Origin: Anticarsia gemmatalis
Taxonomy: Eukaryota; Arthropoda; Insecta; Lepidoptera; Erebidae
Assembly (NCBI RefSeq): GCF_050436995.1
Contig: NC_134770.1
Span: 2,800,501-2,864,500 of the forward strand
DNA length: 64,000 nt
Direction: 5' to 3'
Position 1 is the stretch's first letter. Each line of letters starts with the position of its first letter. This document shows, piece after piece, positions 54,136-64,000 of this stretch. The notes beneath the pieces are model-generated. The model was given only the letters and a program-made list of their open reading frames with translations, did not search any database and had not been told where the DNA came from. A program made the translations under genes and the position numbers.

Positions 54136-54859
54136 GAAAAATACTCACAACACGCAAATACTTATTTTGTCGCGTATGGCAATCGAACCGGTCACATCCA
54201 CGATCACCGTTACCTGCCTTGACTCCCGTCTAAAAAGTCTTCGAAAACAAAAAAATATAATCTTTCTAATCTAAAACACACAGACAAGAGAAAGAAATAT
54301 AAAAACTTTCCTCATAATTTGTAATAAGTTGGTTAAAACAACGATTTCTAATATAAGTTCGTGTATTACTGTAGCCAAATGAATGAAGTACTAATATGAA
54401 CTTGTGAACGAAACAGACCAAATTTTAAATTAAGGGGTGTGCCTTTGGACTATGTAGGTTAAGAGCTAGATATAAATATTTTTACCAAATATTATATGGG
54501 ATTTAATTCGTTCATGTATTTTACCATGCATATTGTAGCATACCAAATGCTTACTATGGTCTGGGTGGAGGTGTATATGACAGTCTTAGGTACGAATCCT
54601 GGATCGGGTAGTGCTATATTTATCTCATTTATGTTTGAATATTCTTAAAAGTGGCCCAGATTTTGGTAACGTGCTTGATCAGACTCGCCCCCTATACATA
54701 TTATGACTAACAATGTTACCGGCGAAACTTAAGTGTATTTCATACACTTCTGTCTACACCTTCCGGTAAACCGGTGTGATATTATAAAGTAAATACAAAA
54801 GTTGGAACAGCACGTGCGCCCTAAAATGCAACTAAAGGGTAATTGTAAAAAATCTCATG

Positions 54860-55100
54860 GGTCTGTGGAGGAACGAGGTGATCGTGTTCCTCCAACACAA
54901 AGGGAGGATCCTCCGACCAGGCGAGGTGATCATGCCTGGTGGGCCTAGGCTGTCCGACTGTTGTAGTCGGGAACTTGTATATATAGTCAATTGCAGTGCA
55001 AACTTGATAGCGCGATTCAGGACTTGTGACGTCAGTCACACTGCGCGTGGTGGTTGGTTGTGCCATGGTCCAAGTAGATGTCGCTGTATGTAGCGATCCA
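54860..55100. promoter_or_regulatory. GC-richer segment with CRE, possible regulatory DNA
   Basis: Contains TGACGTCA (55027-55034) inside the symmetric GTGACGTCAGTCAC, a TATATATAG run at 54978, and a repeated GCGAGGTGATCATGCCTGG / ACGAGGTGATCGTGTTCC motif. Both strands have open frames of about 80 codons, typical of GC-rich non-coding DNA. Could also be an unrecognised repeat. Confidence 0.3.
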
Positions 55101-55389
55101 CTACAGGTCTATTAAAAGATATATATTTAAAAAAAACTACTTGCCAGAATTATTCCCAAAAATAGCCCCGAAGATGTACATTATTCACTATTCTTTGCAT
55201 TATGTAGGTATGTGTTATACCTACATTATGCAAAAAATAATATTTCACATCGTCCAACCTATGTAATTCATATAATTTGAACTGCAATCTCAAAACTAAC
55301 ATGAACTGAGAACAATTGCAAGAATTTATTTAAACATTCAGACTGCAGACAATGGAATAAAACAAGGAAACTACATACCGCTTGTCGTA

Positions 55390-55870
55390 TAAATTTATCT
55401 TATCGTACGTAAGTCGCGAGCTCTCCGACTATATTTCGTTTCAGTAATAACGCGGTTTCTTTTATCTTTTCCCTATTATCTCGGCTCCCTGTTTATTTCG
55501 ATTATAAGCGTCACACATAGACCGCGGTTGCGGGACGGGTGCGTGATGGAACGAATGTGACCATACTCATATCAGCTCCCATGTGTTCTATTTAACTCGC
55601 TCTCGAATCGCATTCGAACCGCACTCGATACGAAACTGGATCGTATTCAACCATTTCGAAAATGCACCGAACTGGCACCGCTTAGTGCGTGTTGTTGTAC
55701 ATACAATTGAGCATATCGTCCACGACTATAGCAAGCGCGTGGTTTCAACAGCACGTCGTAATTGTAGCAACACTGCAGCTGGCTTATGAAACTCACACCC
55801 GTGCCTATGTTTTGAAAATAAGCCGCAAATCTCACGCATTGAAAACGACACGCACTCACCGACTGTGTGA
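55390..55870. promoter_or_regulatory. CpG-rich segment with GATA-type sites
   Basis: CpG frequency is well above the surroundings. TTATCTTATC (near 55397) and further TTATC-type sites at 55460-55485 are GATA-factor-like. Overlapping short open frames on both strands carry no recognisable domain. Candidate enhancer or promoter. Confidence 0.3.
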
Positions 55871-55899
55871 TAACACTTTACAAATTGTATTGTAAAATA

Positions 55900-57700
55900 A
55901 CGAAATAACAGAGTTTCTCTTGTTCTCCAACTGTTTGGTTTTCATTATTTTCTTGTGAATATATTTTATAAAATGTCTGTCGGTTAATGCTTAATTGGAG
56001 GTGACTCAATTTGTACTGTCAAAGTGAAATTATTGGGTCGTTTTCGTGAGGAAAGGGATTCGATCGATGGACCGTTATCAAGGACAAATCTAGAAAAATT
56101 GAGAGTTTTAGGTCGGTAAATAAAAGTTTCGTTTGTTGAGTTTTTCTGAAAGGTTTTCAGAAAATATAATTTTTTTCCTGCTTTCATATGATTACTGGTT
56201 GTTCTAGTATCAGCGTTGTTTTAAGCACGCAAGTATTGCCATGACAAGCAGAAACGTGTTTTCAACATGGTTTCAAAAGTATGGACAGAAACTTAGAAAC
56301 TTAAAATTCTACTTGGTGGTAGATCCGATCATTGCCCCTAGCGGATACCGTAAGTACTAATTTTAATCTTTTGATAGCCTATAGTTTTGATTATAAAAAT
56401 CCCATTGGAGGTATATAAGTAATACTAATAAAATACTATTGATCCTATAAACCTAGTTTCCATTAAACTTACTATATACCTCAATAAAGGTTTCTGATGG
56501 GCAAAAACTTACTTATTTTCACACAAAAGTTAAATTGAGTTTCACTGTTAGATCCTTTGATATAATTCTGCGAATCAATTCCTTTGGCTTTGACCTTGGC
56601 CAGATTAATGGCTTAAGAAGTCTTGAACTAAAATATCAGTATTTGTTCTAATATTAAGATTTATCTTAAGGTTTTGTGAAACGAGGTTTGATATAATTAA
56701 ACTTGATTGTTGAAATTCTTGTTGTTATTTTGTTCTCCTAGAAGTGAGTTTTGATAAGTATCTACTTACAGTGATTGGAAGAACTCATAGTTTTTGAAAA
56801 ATTTACGGATAAAATAAAGCGCTTGAAATGAAAATGAGGTCGAAATGAGATCAAATTGGTATTAAAATGACATCGTTTTGAGACTGAAATTATAATATAC
56901 TCAAATGAAACCCTATTTCAATCAAAATTTAACTAATAAAGAATATGAAAGATCAGCTATACCTAATTAATTTTAGTTCGTCTGGTAGAGTATTCCTGCA
57001 ACAAAGACGCACTGTGTATTCGTTAGCGCAATCAATGTTGAAATGACAATAGAATTAGGTTAACTATGAGGCTGATTTGAGGACAAATTAGAGCAATATG
57101 AATGTGCAACTAAGCAAATAATATAGTTTTGAAATATCTTCTTGCCTACTTCACACAAAAACGCAGAAAGATTCTAATGAATTATTCAAGTAGGTATAAA
57201 CTAAAACTACTTATCTATTTAATTAAAACTCAGACTTAGTTTACAGCAGAAGAACTCAAAGGAAATGGTTCGTGGAAGCAAAAATCCATTTCTAGTTGCT
57301 CACAAATTAAAACTGTCGTCGTTCGAATTACTTCTCTAGTTAAGAATTCCTTGATTTGTGGAGTATTTTCTACATTTCCTATAAAATAATGTAAGCTATA
57401 GGAATCTTCCTTTACTTTACAGACACATTTTTCCATTAGGTTGGAAAATCCCTAAATCGGAGACATTATCAATTTAAAAAAACGTCATGCATTAGATGGA
57501 CCTACGATATTGAATATGGAACCCTAAAAACAAAGAAAAACGGAAATATATCTGCAGTAATTATTCGTGGAAACTATAAATATGATATTCGCATGAGAAT
57601 CGAATCCAATAACCCAGTAGCGATGTGATGATCACCTTTATCAATATTATTATCGACGGTCTCCCGTAAGCACTTATAACAGTAGCGCGATTCACTATAG
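55900..57700. other. AT-rich gene-free stretch
   Basis: No supported coding sequence or bounded repeat. Confidence 0.4.
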
Positions 57701-57714
57701 TCTATACTCTCTTA

Positions 57715-57870
57715 ACTATACTGTCGAGTATGGAAAGTATAAAATTTAAAATGTGCTGCCAAAATAGTTCTTACGGACTCCGGTAGATGCGCTAAACAGA
57801 TTTTCGTGTAAAATTTCTCGATAGCTAGCCGGTTGTCGGTAGTCGATAGTAGTAGTACTTTGATTAGTCA
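57715..57870 (+). repeat. Interspersed repeat shared with 33100
   Basis: ACTGTCGAGTATGGAAAG…TTTAAAATGTGCTGCCAAAA TAGTTCTTACGGACTCCGG…AATTTCTCGATAGCTAGCCG G…GTCGGTAGTCGATAGTAG. The last part also appears at 44390-44412. Confidence 0.6.
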
Positions 57871-57999
57871 TACAGAGCTATGTAACTTTCAATCAATTCT
57901 TAAACTGTATTTGAGTAAAAAAAGACAAAACACTGTGTAATTCACCAGAGCTTGCACGTCTTTTGTCAGTAAGACGGTTAAGACATCGAACCCGAGATG

Positions 58000-59850
58000 T
58001 CTTCACCAAAAGTGGCCATACCACCCTTGGACAAATCCAGTTAGAATTATAAAGTAGGTACTTAATCAAAAGTTTTAAAGGCTAATGATTAATCTAAGGT
58101 CTTGGTAAAGGTAGGCGTTCGTGCCATCTGCTCCTCGTAAATATTTCCCATAATTTATTTTCAATTTACGTGTTCAAATTAGTTCATAGATTTTGGGTTA
58201 ATAAAATTGTTATGTAACTATTATTTCGAGTAAGAAGTTTACTATGCCTGTTGACTGTTATACTGTTAAAATATAAATATACTGTTATACTTAGGTTAAA
58301 AAATATTGGTTGGCTGATTAGATGCGGGTAAGAAAAATGTATTTAGCGCTATGTCGAATTAAATGGCAGTGAGCGGGTGAGGCTGACCTAAAGGATTCAA
58401 AATCATTTTCCAAGTCAAATAATTGGTTAGATTTCAAATCCAACACTTTCGAAAAAGTATTGGTTAGCTTATCAAACGAAATACCTATTGAAAGATTTGT
58501 TCAAACCTTTGCTGTAACTTATCTATTGGATAGGTTATCCAACAGTTATGTAGGTTGTGAACTTGGCCTCTAAAAACTTTACTGTATCAGTGACCCAGTA
58601 AAAAGTTGCTATCTAACTAAAGCTCTAATTAACCAAGTTAAATCTAGTACATTCTTGGTCCCTAATACGAAGATATGTCTATATTCGAAATGAAGCACGT
58701 ACAAGTAACGGAACTTTGCAAATAAAATGTCAAAGTTTATTGACCCCACATGTAAGTATGACTATCGCATCTAATTAACCAAAAAGTGTCGCAAAAGGGA
58801 TTGTAGACATAAACCCTTACAAACATCCCCTAAGGGTAGCTCCCACTAATTTCGTTAAAATACGCGCGCAGAACTTCTCTTAGCCACAATGGAAAAGTTC
58901 TGCGTCGATAAAATGTTGCCAGAACTCGTTTTATTCGTGACCTTTACTGTTTAAATGTCTTTTTCCCGAAAATTGTGGCCATAGGAGTGTTTTATTTTTG
59001 GTGTAAAGCACATTGAGAATAACGCCATCTAGTGGGTAGACGGTTGAAACCTTTTAAGTGTGGTTTGCGGGCTGAGTGTTTTAAAATAAAGTACTTGGTT
59101 TTAGAAAAATAAGAATATGGTGTATTAATGCTTTTAATGAAATTCTACTCAGTCCAATTGTATTTTCTTATTCGTTGAGCACATGTAAAAAGACTACGTA
59201 AAGGAATTGGAACCTGAATGAAACAGCTACAAAAAAACCTTTTAGCTCTACTTCACTAGTTTACTTCTCATAAATAAGTACTTTAGGTTTACTGATACCC
59301 TTTTTCCATCATTTTCGCAAAACTGATGTGCATAATCTACAAAATAATGGTTGTTTTATCCAAAAAGGCTCGACACATAACAAATTCTTAGTGTATTTTA
59401 AACTAAAAAAATAGGTTAATCTCCGTTCCCATTTACTGTACACACGCCCTTACGGTCTCTAAAACCTTATTAAAGTTCTACTAAATATAGCAAGTATTAT
59501 TTAATTAATCCGAATATTTGCCGAATCAAATTAAATACCACTTCAATAGGAAATCTGTTTTAATAAAATGTTGTTAGCATCTGACGTATTAAATGTCAGG
59601 GGCAACCAACTTTTGGGTGTTTTAGTGTTGAATTATGGAGTTATAAAATATATAATTACAGTACATAAGGGCGTTTTTAATTAGTGTTCTCTTGCGAATG
59701 AAGGATTAAATCTAACTATGAAATAAGAAAAAGCCCCGCAATGGAACAGTATTGGTTTTTTTTCCAGTTTTTTGTTTATAATATTAGTTTTTGTTTTAGA
59801 AAAAGGAGTGAATTTATGTTTAAACTCAATTTTCATCGGAAAACGTAACA
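58000..59850. other. Gene-free stretch
   Basis: No supported gene. A degenerate relative of the MITE at 7551 may lie around 58490-58620. Confidence 0.35.
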
Positions 59851-59852
59851 GA

Positions 59853-60055
59853 CACATCCAGTTGTGTTCACCGGTCGGCAAACGATCTGTGGGTTAAGCA
59901 ACAGTTAGCGGGGTTTTTCACAGATGCGTATTTGAATATCGCATAGTGATATTTGAAGGCACGTTAAAACTTGGTTGTTGTCAATTAAGATAACAGTCGT
60001 CAAGCTCTTCGGGCGGCTTGAACAGCTTGGACACTAGGTTGATCACACACACCAT
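59853..60055 (+). mobile_element. 5S rRNA-derived SINE, degenerate
   Basis: CATCCAGTTGTGTTCACCGG TCGGC start, GATCTGTGGGTTAAGCAACA, then the body with a deletion (GAAGGCACGTTAAAACTTGG) and GACACTAGGTTGATCAC. Confidence 0.7.
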
Positions 60056-60102
60056 AGAATAGAATAGTCCGACATTCTTCGTATCTATATACATATATAT
60101 AA

Positions 60103-60200
60103 ATGAATTGCTGTTCGTTAGTCTAAAACTCGAGAATAGTTGGACCGATTTGGCTAATTTTGGTCTTGAATTATTTGTGGAAGTCCAGAGAAGGTGTAAA
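60103..60200 (+). repeat. Truncated interspersed repeat
   Basis: AAATGAATTGCTGTTCGTTA GTC…GGACCGATTTGGCTAATTTT GGTCTTGAATTATTTGTGG is a common lepidopteran repeat start. It abuts the Helitron-like copy at 60201. Confidence 0.5.
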
Positions 60201-60450
60201 TCTATACTAATATTATAAAGCTTAAGAGTTTGTTTGTTTGTTTGAACGCGCTTATCTCACGAACTACTGGTCTGATTAGAAAAAATATTTCAGTGTTAGA
60301 TATCCCATTTATCGAGAAAGGCTATAGGCTATGTATCATCACGTTATGACCAATAGGAGCAGAGTACCAGTAAAAAATGTTACAAAATCGGGGAAAATTA
60401 TGACCCATTCTCTCTTATGTGACGCAAGCAAAGTTGCGCGGGTCAGCTAG
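60201..60450 (+). mobile_element. Helitron-like element, family A
   Basis: TCTATACTAATATTATAAAG start after A; GCGCGGGTCAGCTAG end before T. Same order of blocks as 39405. Confidence 0.78.
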
Positions 60451-61170
60451 TCTATGATATAGTGTGGGTTTTTCATTTTGTAATCGCTCAAATAGTCCTT
60501 ATTAATTACTATACAGTCTGTGATTCCGTATCCATTGTGATCCTCTGATAACGGGGCCGGAACTCCGCAGGACTAGCCGGAACTGACCGGAGTTAGCCGG
60601 ATACTGCGGTTTTAGGCTTTAGAATTATTTCATCGTCGATTTTATTGGTGCGTGAGTTGAAATTTAGAATTTAAATGTTGAAATAATGCTAGGAAATAAT
60701 ATCTCATGTAAATAATTTATAGTTAGCTTGCGACCAAAATATTTTTTCCGTGAACAATTGATAAATAGAAGTACCCGTTTTAAATATTTCTGAATAAGAT
60801 AAGAATAGTTTAACAGGTTGTTACTTTACGTGTTTTTAAGTGTCGAAGGTGTCTTTAAAGAAATTGTTTTATATGCAATTTTTATGGTTATTTAACATGT
60901 TTATTTACGGTTATTTATTCACATATGAATTGGTTTTACAGTTAAATTATAATTAAGACAAAGCAATCAATTAAAAACGGCATTAAACGTATGTATAAAG
61001 AGCATCATCAACGAGTAAACTAATACCTATTTAATAATAAACAGGTTTGGTTACGCCACTAACAGATGTCATAAATTTTCGCTAAACGTTTTCATTTGTA
61101 CTCCTAATTCTCTCACACACTCTATTGTTTACTTATCATTGTACACGCAGAAAAGCGAACTATATAATCT
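60450..61170. other. Gene-free stretch
   Basis: AT-rich apart from a short CCGGA-rich patch at 60550-60605 (GGCCGGAACTCCG, AGCCGGAACTGACCGGAG). No gene. Confidence 0.4.
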
Positions 61171-61171
61171 A

Positions 61172-61196
61172 CTAGCTGACCCGGCAAACGTTGTCT

Positions 61197-61279
<83 letters not shown>

Positions 61280-61380
61280 ATTATGACAAAGAATGCTCAC
61301 AAAATTTCATGAGAATCGGTCAAGCCGTTTCGGAGGAGTATGGCAATGAAAACTGTGACGCGAGAATTTTATATATTAGA
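61172..61380 (-). mobile_element. Helitron-like element, family B, with AT expansion
   Basis: On the minus strand it starts TCTAATATATAAAATTCTCG and ends GCCGGGTCAGCTAG, inserted between A and T. A long AT run sits near its 3' end. Confidence 0.75.
61199..61276. repeat. AT microsatellite
   Basis: About 38 AT units uninterrupted, inside the Helitron-like copy at 61172. Confidence 0.95.
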
Positions 61381-61488
61381 TACAAATATTCAGTAGTAAA
61401 TACTAAAATATGTCTGTCTGCAACCAACGGTTTCACAATTAATATGCTGAATCGATTTTGACGGTGATTAGGCAGGTGACAATTATTA

Positions 61489-61670
61489 CTAGCTGAACCG
61501 GCAAACGTTATTTTGCCACATAAATTAAAGAAGAAATTGTGTCACTCAGGGGTATGAAAAATACATGTTGGATCTCAAACCTACTCAATATGATCACAAA
61601 ATTCATGCGAATCGGTCTATCCGTTTCGGAGGAGTACGGTAACTAGGATTGTGACATGAAAACACGAAGG
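61489..61670 (-). mobile_element. Helitron-like element, family B, 5' end lost
   Basis: CTAGCTGAACCGGCAAACGT at the 3' end (read reversed), TCCGTTTCGGAGGAGTACGG in the body. Lies only 108 bp from 61172 in the same orientation. Confidence 0.65.
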
Positions 61671-62228
61671 TATTTTTTCTCAAAGAGAGGATATTTGGTT
61701 GTCAAAGACTTAGGGTCAACTACCGGCTTTACTTTTTCTAAAATCTACACAGGAGCTACCCTAAAGGAGCTGAAATAGGGGATGAAACATTGTAAGCGAA
61801 TCGCGTGGGCTAGCTTGTACACAAAACATTGTACTAAAGACCCCGACGTATGCAAAGAATTCTTTGTGATCGCTCCAAGCTTAAAATAGAATTTTCGTTT
61901 TAAGGAATTTTCTGGGAAATTTAACGTTTTTCAAAACGCTATTTCTGTTTAGTTTAGTACCAAAGGTGTTTTGGAATTGAATTTGTGCTGACTAGGGGGA
62001 ATTTTACAGACCCCTTACAGGAAAGAGGATAAAGGAAACACGTGTTCTTGTTTAAAGATTTTTTTATACATTTACGTACTTTGTAAAGTGTCTTTAAACA
62101 CTTAAGTTGTCTGATTAGTAACATTATGCGTTAAATACAGTTGCTGGGGACTATAACAATGTAAGTGTGTGTTTTACGAACAAAAAACTACTAAATTGAT
62201 TTGATGACGTTTCGCTGTTCTTAAGTTG

Positions 62229-62395
62229 TGACGCCACAACCATTGCGTCGGGAGGTCGTAGGTTCATTTCCCACTCGGATCAATTATTTGTGAGATCCGC
62301 ATTAGGTAGTTGTTTCGGATCTGGTTATACTTTGTGTCCGTTTTGAATGTTTGTAGAAGTCCCTGCAATCCAGGCTAAAATAAAAAAAAAGTAGG
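62229..62395 (+). mobile_element. tRNA-headed SINE copy (family 1), head truncated
   Basis: ACGCCACAACCATTGCGTCG GGAGGTCGTAGGTTCATTTC CC, then TCTGGTTATACTTTGTGTCC and an A-rich tail. The A-box part is missing. Confidence 0.68.
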
Positions 62396-63049
62396 TATTA
62401 TTACATATCGAGTTTTACAACAAAATTGAACTATAATAGTTCCACACAATATTGCGTATCATTACTAACTAAAGTTTAATAAACAATACATTTAACGCAT
62501 TTCGTCTGAAGCATATTTCATAAAACCACCCCCGAGACTTGCGGTGTAATTACTCGGCCATGTTACCCTATTGCCGGTGTTGCCAGACTATAGTTGTGAA
62601 ATCACCCAGGGGTGGGAGATTGTATATGTAGATGCTTGAATTTTAATACTGGCAATGTTTTAGTGATGGGAGAAAGGAAGTTTTCATGCAGGTATCAGTA
62701 AAGTTCTTAAGCTAGTTTTAAATGTGTAGTAGAAACAAGACTAATATAAGTTTGGTAATCATAAAATTAATGTGCTTTTTTGGGTTCGATTCGAAGTCCT
62801 AAGTTTTTCTATTTATTTCTTTTCATTAGTGGTCTGAAATGTGATAACGTAACCCGGATTGAGAATTAGTCTCGTCCGACAATATGAACTATGAATCGTC
62901 CGTGTATTTCACACAATACACTAATATAACAGTCGTGATATTACTTACAGATATTACTTAGATAGTTTAAAACATATAATTCCATATGTAATAATGTACT
63001 TAATATTTAAAGCGTAGGACTAACAACATAAACAATGAAAAAGAGCATA

Positions 63050-63258
63050 TTAGGTCGGGGAAAAAGTATTTTCGCATTATAGTATGTATGAACTTGTAAT
63101 AAAATCAAGCTTCAAGAATCACCAATGAGTACACGGTTCATTAGGATTCTTTCAATGTGCTCGTGAGATACCCAAATATCGAGCTTTTTTGTGTAGAGAA
63201 AAGATTTATCACAAGTTCATACATACTATGATGCGAAAAGACTTTTTCCCCGACCTAA
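63050..63258 (-). mobile_element. Mariner-derived MITE, 209 bp
   Basis: TA at 63048-63049 and 63259-63260. Ends as in 41027 and 44056; centre again holds the minus-strand transposase scrap with small deletions. Confidence 0.85.
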
Positions 63259-63317
63259 TATTAAGGACATCACTATCTACATAGGTCTTTTAAGTCACAA
63301 ACGAAGATGTTCCCTCA

Positions 63318-63591
63318 TCTATACTATTAATATAATTATATAATTAATATAATAAAGCTGAAGTTTGTTTGTTTGTTTGTTTGTTTGAACGCGCTAATCT
63401 CAGGAACTACTGGTCCGATTTGAAAAATTCTTTCAGTGTTAGACAGCCCATTTATCGAGGAAGGCTATAGGCTATATAACATCACGCTACGGTCATTAGG
63501 AGCGGAGTAGCAACGAAAAATGTTACAAAAACGGGGAAAATTTTGACCCATTCTCTTAGGTGACGCAAGCGAAGTTGCGCGGGTCAGCTAG
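63318..63591 (+). mobile_element. Helitron-like element, family A
   Basis: Starts TCTATACTATTAATATAATT after A, ends GCGCGGGTCAGCTAG before T. Closest in text to 39405. Confidence 0.78.
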
Positions 63592-63604
63592 TTACTAATA
63601 TTCT

Positions 63605-63675
63605 TCTATCTGACGCCACCTGAATCATCTGCAATAGATGGACACAGGCCAATAATGATGATGATGATGATGACA
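63605..63675 (+). repeat. Possible LINE tail with GAT repeat
   Basis: ATAGATGGACACAGGCCAAT A then ATGATGATGATGATGATGA. A GAT-repeat tail behind 'caggcc' fits the 3' ends of lepidopteran LINEs; too short to classify. Confidence 0.4.
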
Positions 63676-64000
63676 CCTTCAGGTATTAAAGCTGTAATGA
63701 TATTATAGAAAACACTACATATTACTACAGGTATATTCCCGGTAGGTGTATCGAGTGTGTACGACGCGACGCGACGTTTATAAATTGACTACCGCTCGGG
63801 TGAATGACATTCGATTAAACAAGACTACTTACCCGCTAGGGGTTTAGTTTTAAATGTAGCGAAATATCGCTTTGGGATCAAGTTGTAGTTAGCTAACGCG
63901 GCTTCGCTTGCTTGAGTAAGAGGGGTTGATTTTTGGAAAAACGGAAGCTTTTGTTTGACCTCGGGTTTTTAATTATCTGTAGGCTGAATTTTATCAAAAT

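Noticed and set aside
54821..55093. 81-aa and 78-aa frames on opposite strands
   Set aside because: Overlapping frames in GC-rich DNA with no domain or splice signals.
1..64000. CRISPR array, bacterial operon, or viral insertion
   Set aside because: No regularly spaced identical repeats, no bacterial-style gene packing, and no open frame resembling a viral protein. Interspersed repeats are eukaryotic mobile elements.

Overview
The window looks like nuclear DNA of a moth or butterfly (Lepidoptera). It is AT-rich, genes are spliced with GT-AG introns, and it is crowded with repeat types typical of that order: Helitron-like elements that end in CTAG next to a T, tRNA-headed SINEs, SINEs headed by 5S rRNA-like sequence, deleted mariners and PIF/Harbinger-type MITEs. 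The order is inferred from this repeat content and from gene style, not from a database match.

Left part (about 1-15 kb) holds the recognisable genes. A plus-strand gene with six visible exons (1805 to 7315) encodes a secreted Gln/Pro-rich protein with a heptad repeat array; its first, ATG-bearing exon is not securely found. Facing it on the minus strand are two long intronless coding regions, 11726 down to 9357 (789 aa) and 14877 down to 11929 (982 aa). Both encode basic, low-complexity proteins of unknown function with one hydrophobic segment at or near the C-terminus. Each has a poly(A) signal just after its stop and a good splice acceptor just before its ATG, so each probably has an intron in its 5' UTR.

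Right part (15-64 kb) has almost no coding sequence. One short minus-strand exon (23446 to 23262) looks real and would encode the N-terminus of a single-pass membrane protein. CpG-rich stretches near 23.8, 25.3, 54.9 and 55.6 kb may be promoters or first exons. The rest is intergenic or intronic DNA filled with mobile elements. Many have exact ends and target-site duplications: four Helitron-like copies of one family, three mariner-derived MITEs, a 908-bp Harbinger element that keeps the first transposase exon, smaller Harbinger-type MITEs (one nested inside another repeat), and about ten SINE copies derived from 5S rRNA.

Most worth a second look: an 802-bp TIR element in intron 3 of the secreted-protein gene (AATA target duplication, 30-bp TIRs, at least a dozen internal CACAGTA/TACTGTG motifs, superfamily unclear); the pair of orphan tail-anchored-like genes; and the 5S-derived SINE group. 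I found no CRISPR array, rRNA gene or convincing tRNA gene, and no intact transposase or reverse transcriptase.
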